A stretch of 54,510 bases of DNA, taken from Asparagopsis taxiformis. Taxonomy: Eukaryota; Rhodophyta; Florideophyceae; Bonnemaisoniales; Bonnemaisoniaceae. The notes beneath the pieces were generated by a model. That model was not told the DNA's origin. It did not search any database and worked only from the letters and a program-made list of their open reading frames with translations. The position numbers and the translations under genes are program-made. Location: positions 1 through 54,510 of the forward strand of contig JALQPE010002799.1 in NCBI GenBank assembly GCA_030407315.1, in the 5' to 3' direction. This document shows, piece after piece, positions 1-7,240 of the stretch; the stretch's first letter is position 1, and every line of letters begins with the position of its first letter.

Positions 1-6
1 TTTTCC

Positions 7-481
7 TGTTGAATCACTGCGAATAGGCCTCGAAGGCCTAATTCCGTGAGAAAACTTTGACTCTCGATTTCTCTATGAAGGAGTGCTCTGAGCGCTCCGA
101 AACCTATCTCATTGTATTCAGCGTCACCGAATTAGTCGGGTAGCAACTTCTCCGGGGCTCTTACGACACTCCATTACGGAGTAACTAGCCTCAGAAGTTT
201 TAATTTGTTTGTCATAATTCAAATTAGTAATTAGAAATGCTAGGACGAGTTGAGGTCCTGGCACTGGGAAAAATGTTATGATATATGTACACGTGGCGAT
301 GGCATGATAGAAATCACACGTGTACCAGATTGGCAGGTGGTGATGGCAACGACAGACTGTCTGGACAAACCAAGAACAGGCTGTCCGACTCACCGTTGGC
401 GCATCTCGCCAGTAGTAGAAATAATCTGGTGAGCTCGCAATTTTTAGTAAACACTGGTAAGCGACCATTTTGATTCTCACA
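7..481 (+). repeat. copia 5' LTR
   Basis: 475 bp, TG...CA ends. It reads the same as the 3' LTR at 6044-6518 and is followed at once by the primer-binding site. It should carry the promoter and the start of the genomic RNA; I cannot place the R/U5 boundary by eye. Confidence 0.95.
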
Positions 482-502
482 GGTTATGGGCCCAGCACGC
501 TT
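482..502 (+). promoter_or_regulatory. Primer-binding site for an internal (half) tRNA-iMet primer
   Basis: Directly after the LTR the sequence reads GGTTATGGGCCCAG and continues complementary to the anticodon arm of eukaryotic initiator tRNA (tRNA side CTGGGCCCATAACC), for about 21 nt. It does not begin with the TGG that pairs with a tRNA 3' CCA end. Priming by a cleaved 5' half of tRNA-iMet is the known mechanism of Drosophila copia; that it applies here is inferred from the match. Confidence 0.85.
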
Positions 503-710
503 TCGTGGTCGTTTCAATTTTATTTTGGCGCAGTGGTGAGTAATTTCGCCGGCGCGCGCGAACATATATTTCCAGCAGCCCTCGCTCCTCGTTCATTTTG
601 CGTTACTCGGTACCCACGCTCTCCGCTCGTTGCGTGCTTCTCCTCTCGCTCGCTCGCTCGTATTGCCCATTCTTCCCGCGCGTTCTTACTCGTTTCTTTC
701 TGCGCGTTGC

Positions 711-840
711 ACTCCGCCTCGCTCCCGGCGGCCACTCCGCCTCGCTCCCCGCGCCTGTCGCCTCGCTCCCCGGCGCTGTACGCCTCGCTCCCCGGCGCCT
801 GTACGCCTCGCTCCCCGGCGCCTGTACGCCTCTCCGCTCG
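711..840. repeat. GC-rich minisatellite in the copia leader
   Basis: About five imperfect copies of a 22-24-bp unit built on CGCCTCGCTCCCCGGCGCCT, in the 5' leader of the copia element. The three right-hand copies are nearly identical. Several short overlapping open frames here are by-products of the repeat, so I call no gene. Confidence 0.8.
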
Positions 841-1000
841 GCGCACTCCGGACAAAACTTTTCTGTCATCTTGACATCAATTGTCAACTATAACTGTCAC
901 ATTGACACTGTGTCATCACTACAGGTGACATCCTGGCAGTTTGCGACATACTTGGAATATCTCAAGACACTTGAGGCAACTCAAAGAAAAAAGTAATACG

Positions 1001-1076
1001 GCGTTCCGTTGGGGACTCGAACGCACGACCAATAATTCTTGGTCTGCACAGTATTAACGACTGAGCAACTGGGCTG
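1001..1076 (-). other. tRNA-like sequence (degenerate, pol III box A/B-like)
   Basis: On the minus strand, a D-arm-like segment (TTGCTCAGTCG, like box A) is followed by an anticodon-like stem pairing GACCA with TGGTC. A T-arm-like segment (CGTTCGAGTCC, like box B) comes next, at normal tRNA spacing. The anticodon loop counts as 8 nt, and the 3' acceptor strand (GGAACGCC) has no matching 5' strand, so this is not a working tRNA as written. It is best read as a tRNA pseudogene or tRNA-derived (SINE-like) remnant inside the copia leader. Confidence 0.4.
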
Positions 1077-1251
1077 TTTTTGCCCAACCTATTGGATCTA
1101 CCGGCTGCTTCTATCTTGGCTCGTCTAAACCTTTCTCAACTCGGTTCTGCTCTTGTAAGTCAGCAACCTTGTCCTGATCGGTATAGCATTATAGCCTTCA
1201 CTACACATCAACTAAAATACATTGGTTTTCGTCTCATCAACTCTATCAAAA

Positions 1252-1769
1252 GTACGTTAATACCTTTCATCTTTCGGTCATTTTCAAGGTTTAGACCTTA
1301 GTAAGATCGGTATAACTCCTAACCTTTCGCCTTTACTTCTCCTGCAGTGTCTAGCAGTGACGAAGAAGATCGTGTTCAGCCACGACTTGAAGAACCTCGT
1401 CCAAGGCTTCGCCGGGAAGGAGAATCTCTCCGCGATCGCGTCTTCCGGAAGGCTTATAGCATTGCCGAGAGGAGAGATAACAAGACGAAGTACGCTGCGC
1501 ACAAGGACGCGAATCGCTCTAGGTGCAAAGATTGCAACGTTTATCTCAATTCTGCCGAGTCGAGGGTCGCTCATTACAACGGCGCAAGACATAAAAAGAC
1601 AGTCGAACGTCTTAAAGAAGGAGGTCTAAAGGTTTGCCGACCGTGTGGAGTCATCGTCCGCACGAAAAGTGAATTCGACAACCACCTCCGCGGCCGTCGC
1701 CATCTAGGAATTGAGAAGGCACTCAAAATCTCCAAAGCTTCTAAAGCTTCTTCCTCCACTTCCGATTAG
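1252..1769 (+). CDS. Two-finger U1-type C2H2 zinc-finger protein in the copia leader
   Basis: The open frame 1348-1769 encodes about 140 residues. An acidic N-terminus (SSSDEED) precedes two fingers of spacing C-x2-C-x12-H-x5-H: one starts CKDC and ends GARH, the other starts CRPC and ends GRRH. A Ser/Lys-rich tail follows. This is the spacing of U1-type (zf-met/JAZ-like) fingers that bind RNA or double-stranded nucleic acid. The exon has no in-frame ATG. A pyrimidine tract and TGCAG acceptor end at 1347, with a CCTAAC branch-like site at 1318-1323. Splicing from a GTACGT donor at 1252 would join A to TG and create ATG in a good context, giving M-S-S-S-D. A GTAAGT donor at 1155 is an alternative but yields no ATG in the frame I traced. 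The ORF lies in the sense direction between the primer site and gag, where copia elements normally carry no gene. It may be a captured host gene fragment or an accessory gene of this lineage. Confidence 0.65.
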
Positions 1770-1952
1770 ATAATTTCGTTTCTATACTCTAGGAATCTAG
1801 CTGATTTCGCATCCATAAACCTTGTTCACTTGTTCTCCTTCTTTCTTCGCTCTTAGCTAGAAGTTTCTATCCTATAGACCCCAGCTTGGTCCTCGACGAC
1901 TATCAGTCGTCTACTTGGGAAAGGTCGAACAGATAAAATATATTAAAGAGCG
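1770..1952 (+). other. Short gap between zinc-finger ORF and gag
   Basis: 183 bases with no convincing ORF, ending TAAAGAGCGATGG at the gag start. Nothing further recognised. Confidence 0.5.
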
Positions 1953-4877
1953 ATGGAGAGCAATACATCTGGGATCCGAATAGAGAAGCTGGACTACTCC
2001 AACTTCCATTCATGGAAACAAAAGATGGAACTCATCCTCGGTCATCGAGAGGTAGACGAAATGATTGACTCGGAACTTTGTCCTCCTCGCCCTACAGACC
2101 CAGAAGAGCTTTCGAAATGGCTACGGAAGGATAAAACTGCCCGAATGGCCATCGGAATCACGTTGTCCGACGAGATGCTCAAGAATGTTACACACACCAC
2201 TACTGCTCTAGAAATGTGGCAAGAGATTTGTAACGTGCATCAAAGGCATACATTGCTCAACAAACTAGCCGCGAGGCGGGACTTCTATACTGCTACGATG
2301 AGACCAGGTGAGCAAATGCTGGTTTATATCAACCGGGTTCGACAAATGGCAACAGTATTGACCTCCATGGGTGTCAACATTGACGATAAAGAAATGGCCA
2401 TGGCTGTTCTCAATGGACTTCCCTCGTCTTTCCAAACGCTTATTACTGCTCTTGATGCTATCGGGGATGAGGACCCCACCTTTACGTTCGACAAAGTACG
2501 CAGTCTCCTTCTCCAAGAGGAGCGTCGAGCTGCGATCCAGAAACCTCGAGGGTCGTCTTCGGATACAGCTGCTTTGGTTTCCACAAGTGGAAAGCCTTCT
2601 GGAAACATCAACAGGAAGAAATGTACCCACTGTGGGCGTACGAACCATACAGAGCCGTATTGTTGGCAGAAGTATGGCCGACCTCCCCGCTCCCGCTCGA
2701 ACAAACCTCGCACTTCTGCTCACATATCTCAACGAGAGTCGAACTTAACCTCTATGGCTGCCGTAGCGATGGACACTGAACAGAACAAAGATGATGAAGG
2801 AAAAGAGTATGTTTGTCTACTCTCATCATATTCTGAGTCGCTCAAGGAGATACACATCGCATCTACCTGGTACATCGACTCCGCAGCTACTTCTCATATG
2901 ACGTTCGATCGAACAATGTTTGTTTCCTACAAGAAATTAAAACCTTTCAGTGTGACTCTAGGAGACAAATCAACTGCACTAGCTGTGGGATGTGGCGATG
3001 TTAAACTTTCAATCCTAGTAAACGGGAAAGAAAGAGTTTACCTACTTAAAGATGTCCTTCATGTTCCGTCATTTATTTTTTCCCTCATATCAGTGAGTAC
3101 TCTCACTGCTCGTGGAATATCGGTACAGTTTACGAACAATGGAGTCATCTTAACTAAAGACGGAGGCGCGATAGCCACCGGACACAAACGTAACGGACTC
3201 TATGCTATCGATCTCAATGTTCCTATTAAAGAAAGGGATATTGGAATAGAATCTGCTTGTGTTGCTTCTCTGCAACTATGGCATGAACGATTAGGCCACT
3301 TCGACAAAAATGGAATATCTCGAATGGCACAAATCTCCGCGGTGAATGGACTCAGAATCAAAAACGACTCATCCCCGAAAACCCATCTGTGTGAAGGGTG
3401 CGTTACCGGTAAAATGCCTCGTGTAGCGATCCCGAAATCTTCTCTGACGAGAGCCTTTGAGATACTTGATTTAGTTCACACAGACCTAGCAGGGCCTATA
3501 GAACCACGCTCAAAAGGGGGAGCTCGATATTTCGTTACTTTCATTGACGACAAGTCTCGTTGGCTCACTGTCTATCCGTTGCATCGGAAGTCTGATTGCT
3601 TCGATGCATTCCAGCGATTTCTGTGTTTGGCTGAAACACAAACAGGGCGAGTACTTCGTCAATTACGCTCCGACGGAGGGGGAGAATATTTCTCCAATGA
3701 GTTCTGCTCTTTCCTTGAAATGAAAGGCATCAAACGGCAGACGACTTGTGCATACACTCCACAACAGAACGGCGTAGCAGAACGTATGAATCGAACTCTG
3801 AAGGATCACATTCGAACCATGCTTCATCACAACTCTACTCCATTGGAGTTCTGGGCAGAGGCACTCTCTTGTGCTGCCTACATTCGTAATCGAATTACTA
3901 GTCGTTCTCTTCCATCTGGAACGACTCCTTTTGAAATCTGGCACGGCCGAAAACCAAACATCGCGCACTTGCGCACGTTCGGCAGTAATTGCTGGTATAA
4001 AATTCCAGATAAACATCTACAGACGCTAGACTACCGTTCAGTCAAAGCGATAATGCTTGGGTACGCAGAAGCACAGAAAGCATACAAGTTATGGGACTTT
4101 ACAAATGAGAAAATAGTAGTGTCTCGAGATGTGATCTTCGACGAGACGAAATCGAAAACGGTGACTAAGGAGTCTGACTACACAGAATTTGACACTTTCT
4201 CTTATGAGACTTTTGAGAACCACACATCTGAGAACTCTCCAGGTTCTCGTACACAAAAGAACTCTCCTCCCTCTCCACCCTCAAGTCCCTCTACTGAACA
4301 TATCACATCACAGCCACAATCTCCTCCACCCACATCTGCTTCAGGACCTGACGTTTCCATTATGAATGCTCCTCGAAAATCTTCCCGTGCTCGAAAACCT
4401 CCGGGTGAATGGTGGAAAACCACTGCCATCGTTTCTGCTGCGGCTGATTCCACTCCAGAACACCTCCTCACCTTCACTGAGGTGACCAAGGGGGAGGAGA
4501 AAGGTCTATGGATCGAAGCAATCCAATCCGAAATGGATTCTCTCCATGCAAATCGCACTTGGATTCTGGTCCCCCGCAGTGAAGCTGTCAACCTTCTTTC
4601 TTCAAAATGGGTCTTCAAACGCAAAGATATCATCAACGACAACGGAGAGCACTCAATAAAGCATAAAGCTCGGCTCGTAACGCGAGGATTCGAGCAGAAA
4701 TATGGCATTGACTATGCCGAAACATACGCACCTGTTGTCAAGTTCTGCACTCTACGCATGTTCTTCGCTCTGACTGTTCATCACGATCTTTTCTGCGATC
4801 AGATGGATGTGAAGACAGCCTTTCTCTATGGTGACCTCGAACAAGAAATATACATGGAGCAGCCTGAGGGTTTGTGA
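1953..4877 (+). CDS. copia Gag-Pol polyprotein, 5' part (Gag, protease, integrase, start of RT)
   Basis: 974 residues from an ATG at 1953. Gag has the UBN2-type capsid region and a zinc knuckle (C-x2-C-x4-H-x4-C) near residue 223. The protease has the active-site motif WYIDSAATSH near 306. A GAG-pre-integrase H-H-C-C segment starts near LWHERLGH (about 442). The integrase catalytic triad is D near 509, D near 573 (RSDGGGEY) and E near 609 (GVAERMN), with 35 residues between the last two (D35E). The first RT motifs follow (KARLVTRGF, DVKTAFLYGDL, YMEQPEG). The frame then ends at TGA 4875-4877, inside the RT. The rest of RT and RNase H continues in the -1 frame from 4874. The last codons before the stop, GGT TTG, form a GGGTTTG heptamer (4868-4874). 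Confidence 0.93.
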   Translation: MESNTSGIRIEKLDYSNFHSWKQKMELILGHREVDEMIDSELCPPRPTDPEELSKWLRKDKTARMAIGITLSDEMLKNVTHTTTALEMWQEICNVHQRHTLLNKLAARRDFYTATMRPGEQMLVYINRVRQMATVLTSMGVNIDDKEMAMAVLNGLPSSFQTLITALDAIGDEDPTFTFDKVRSLLLQEERRAAIQKPRGSSSDTAALVSTSGKPSGNINRKKCTHCGRTNHTEPYCWQKYGRPPRSRSNKPRTSAHISQRESNLTSMAAVAMDTEQNKDDEGKEYVCLLSSYSESLKEIHIASTWYIDSAATSHMTFDRTMFVSYKKLKPFSVTLGDKSTALAVGCGDVKLSILVNGKERVYLLKDVLHVPSFIFSLISVSTLTARGISVQFTNNGVILTKDGGAIATGHKRNGLYAIDLNVPIKERDIGIESACVASLQLWHERLGHFDKNGISRMAQISAVNGLRIKNDSSPKTHLCEGCVTGKMPRVAIPKSSLTRAFEILDLVHTDLAGPIEPRSKGGARYFVTFIDDKSRWLTVYPLHRKSDCFDAFQRFLCLAETQTGRVLRQLRSDGGGEYFSNEFCSFLEMKGIKRQTTCAYTPQQNGVAERMNRTLKDHIRTMLHHNSTPLEFWAEALSCAAYIRNRITSRSLPSGTTPFEIWHGRKPNIAHLRTFGSNCWYKIPDKHLQTLDYRSVKAIMLGYAEAQKAYKLWDFTNEKIVVSRDVIFDETKSKTVTKESDYTEFDTFSYETFENHTSENSPGSRTQKNSPPSPPSSPSTEHITSQPQSPPPTSASGPDVSIMNAPRKSSRARKPPGEWWKTTAIVSAAADSTPEHLLTFTEVTKGEEKGLWIEAIQSEMDSLHANRTWILVPRSEAVNLLSSKWVFKRKDIINDNGEHSIKHKARLVTRGFEQKYGIDYAETYAPVVKFCTLRMFFALTVHHDLFCDQMDVKTAFLYGDLEQEIYMEQPEGL

Positions 4878-6028
4878 GTCCAGCGTATCCCAACCATGTC
4901 TGTAAACTTCAGAAAGCACTTTACGGTCTCAAACAGGCTCCAAGGCAGTGGCACGCTAAAATTGACGAGTTTCTCATATCTGAACTCACATTCCAGAGCT
5001 CCCCGTACGATCCATGCTTCTATGTTAGGAACAGTAAGGATTCTATGATGATCATTGCACTTTACGTGGATGATTTGTTGCTGGCCTCTAGCAGCAGAGA
5101 CTTATTGGACGAACTAAAGGAAGAGTTCTGCAAACGCTTCGAGATGAAAGACTGTGGCAGAGCTCGAGTGTGCCTTGGACTAGAAATTGTACGAGACCCT
5201 TCCAGAGGGCTGTTGCACTTGAATCAAACCCGATACGCCGAAAAGGTATTGGAACGATTCGGAATGGAAAACTCCAGCCCTGTTACAACTCCAATGCAAG
5301 CTCAGATCTCGATTGGGGATACCGAAACAGAGGCAATTGACTCCACACTCTACCGCAAAGCCATTGGAAGCCTAATGTATCTAGCTGTGGGAACTCGTCC
5401 TGACATCGCGTTTGCAGTCGGAAGACTTGCTCAGTTCGTCGAGACTCCAACCAAATCTCTCTGGGTAGCTGTGAAGCGCGTTCTACGATATGTTTCAGGT
5501 ACTAAAGGTTTTGGGGTACTTTACAAGGCCTCAGAGGATCTATCACCGGTAGGATTTAGCGACTCAGATTGGGGAGGCTGCACAATAAATCGGAAATCTA
5601 CCAGCGGCTACGTCTTCATGATGGCTGGCGCAGCTGTGAGCTGGAAGTCTCGCAAGCAAAGCTGTGTAGCTCAGTCTTCCTCCGAGGCTGAATACATGGC
5701 CCTGAGTGCTGCTGTAAAGGAGGCTATTTGGCTCAGCAATATAGTTGGTTTCGGCAGCGGGAACAGCTCCGCAGATCCGATTCTCATCAATGTCGATAAC
5801 CAAGGCTCAATCAAGATGGCCAAGAATGACGCATCGGGAACTCGAACCAAACATATCGACATCCAATATCATTTCGTCCGAGATTGTCTACTGAAGGAGA
5901 TGTTTGCAATTGACTACTGCCCAACATCTGAAATGATAGCCGACCTGCTGACTAAGCCTCTGCAACGCGTTCAGTTCATGAAGCTCCGAGAACTTATGGG
6001 TGTGTCAGCACTGTCATCAATCGAGTAA
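4874..6028 (+). CDS. copia Pol, 3' part (rest of RT and RNase H)
   Basis: 384 residues with no start codon of its own; the frame opens exactly at the GTG following the slippery-like GGGTTTG. It contains ALYGLKQAPRQW, the RT catalytic box YVDD (near 5065), the RNase H region (SDSDWGGC, KSTSGYVF, SSSEAEYMAL) and the copia tail (TKHIDIQYHFVRD, DLLTKPL). It continues the upstream polyprotein without any missing conserved residues, so the only defect is a one-base frame offset. A single-base deletion is the simplest cause; -1 ribosomal frameshifting is possible. Confidence 0.93.
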   Translation: MSPAYPNHVCKLQKALYGLKQAPRQWHAKIDEFLISELTFQSSPYDPCFYVRNSKDSMMIIALYVDDLLLASSSRDLLDELKEEFCKRFEMKDCGRARVCLGLEIVRDPSRGLLHLNQTRYAEKVLERFGMENSSPVTTPMQAQISIGDTETEAIDSTLYRKAIGSLMYLAVGTRPDIAFAVGRLAQFVETPTKSLWVAVKRVLRYVSGTKGFGVLYKASEDLSPVGFSDSDWGGCTINRKSTSGYVFMMAGAAVSWKSRKQSCVAQSSSEAEYMALSAAVKEAIWLSNIVGFGSGNSSADPILINVDNQGSIKMAKNDASGTRTKHIDIQYHFVRDCLLKEMFAIDYCPTSEMIADLLTKPLQRVQFMKLRELMGVSALSSIE

Positions 6029-6043
6029 GCCAAAGAGGGGGAG

Positions 6044-6518
6044 TGTTGAATCACTGCGAATAGGCCTCGAAGGCCTAATTCCGTGAGAAAACTTTGACTC
6101 TCGATTTCTCTATGAAGGAGTGCTCTGAGCGCTCCGAAACCTATCTCATTGTATTCAGCGTCACCGAATTAGTCGGGTAGCAACTTCTCCGGGGCTCTTA
6201 CGACACTCCATTACGGAGTAACTAGCCTCAGAAGTTTTAATTTGTTTGTCATAATTCAAATTAGTAATTAGAAATGCTAGGACGAGTTGAGGTCCTGGCA
6301 CTGGGAAAAATGTTATGATATATGTACACGTGGCGATGGCATGATAGAAATCACACGTGTACCAGATTGGCAGGTGGTGATGGCAACGACAGACTGTCTG
6401 GACAAACCAAGAACAGGCTGTCCGACTCACCGTTGGCGCATCTCGCCAGTAGTAGAAATAATCTGGTGAGCTCGCAATTTTTAGTAAACACTGGTAAGCG
6501 ACCATTTTGATTCTCACA
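6044..6518 (+). repeat. copia 3' LTR
   Basis: 475 bp, the same sequence and TG...CA ends as the LTR at 7-481, preceded by a G-rich polypurine tract at 6032-6043. It should supply the polyadenylation signal for the element. Confidence 0.95.
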
Positions 6519-6661
6519 ATTTTGACACGTGAGTACTGCTGAGGTTTCACCCGGACTAATGGTGGCTGGACATGCTGCATTATATGATATACTTCAACTC
6601 TGGAACGTAGCTTTATTTGTAGTCGAAATGACAACATCTTTCGTGAACCTAATTCCATGCT
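6519..6661. other. Flank between copia 3' LTR and SET remnant
   Basis: Short AT-rich stretch, presumably the 3' flank of the minus-strand methyltransferase-SET gene. No other signal recognised. Confidence 0.4.
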
Positions 6662-7240
6662 CTAAAACGCTGTCCCATAATGAACGTAGAGCTCCTGCCC
6701 TGGACGGATATCGCGATTGCACGTACTACGATGATCTTCGGATTTTCTAGGTCCTTGGCCTTGAGCTTCTCACCCGTCGAACCGCTGCTGTAGTTCTCGA
6801 CAAACTTGACGTTGTGCCATCCGCCTGGTGTCTTCCGCGGTGTCCTCACCTCGCAAATACCGCGGGTCATTGATGACTGCTGCTCCGAACAGAACGGAGC
6901 CGGAACAATCCAAATTGGATGCTCGATGTTTTCGTCGTCCTCCGCTGTTTGCATACAGCTTGATGGCATACATCAAGAATGTTTCCTTCGTTATCGCCAT
7001 GTGACCCTCTCCGTACGCGAACCTCATCGACTCCTTGCTCATATCAGAGTACACAACAGTTCCGTAGTATGCACATACTTCGTCGCCACATTAAATGTCT
7101 GTTCAGCGAAGAGCCCTCTTCCTGCATTTGGATGCTTAATCAGCGATGGTCGAACGCTCAATTTTTTCGCAACACAATCGTGTGCCCGCCTCACGCGAGG
7201 GTTTTCAGTTTGCAACCAGCGGCGCAGGAAGGTGGCCAAT
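6662..7240 (-). pseudogene. SET-domain (lysine methyltransferase) remnant, probably the C-terminus of the methyltransferase gene
   Basis: Read on the minus strand across three frames, the pieces line up with a SET fold in order. NAGRGLFAEQTF (about 7100-7135) is the N-terminal GxG-type turn. YYGTVVYSD (about 7040-7075) follows it. INDPRYLRGED (about 6846-6878) and WHNVKFVEN correspond to the N-x-x-x-x-N region. PKIIVVRAI (6711-6740) leads to RDIRPGQELYVHYGT and a TAG at 6662-6664. Each step needs a one-base shift, near 7085, near 6900 and near 6715, so the copy is inactive. SET domains transfer methyl groups from SAM to lysine, often on histones. No ATG precedes it, and a helix-rich stretch joins it to the DNA methyltransferase upstream on the same strand, so a fusion protein is likely. 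Function is inferred from fold only. Confidence 0.72.

Larger units (their letters stand above)
7..6518 (+). mobile_element. Complete Ty1/copia LTR retrotransposon
   Basis: Two direct 475-bp LTRs (7-481 and 6044-6518) start TGTTGAATCA and end TTCTCACA. They read as identical throughout, which points to a recent insertion. Between them, in copia order, lie a primer-binding site, an unusually long leader of about 1.45 kb, gag, protease, integrase, reverse transcriptase and RNase H, and then a purine-rich tract (AAAGAGGGGGAG) directly before the 3' LTR. No clear 5-bp target duplication is visible: the six bases before the 5' LTR are TTTTCC and the bases after the 3' LTR are ATTTTG. The 5' flank is cut by the window edge, so this is not conclusive. 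The element lies just beyond the end of the SET-domain remnant of the neighbouring gene. Confidence 0.95.

Noticed and set aside
1..6. Target-site duplication for the copia element
   Set aside because: TTTTCC before the 5' LTR and ATTTTG after the 3' LTR do not give a proper 5-bp match, and the window edge hides the rest.
470..996. Overlapping frames of 80-134 codons on both strands in the copia leader
   Set aside because: Created by the GC-rich 22-24-bp minisatellite; no start context or motif.
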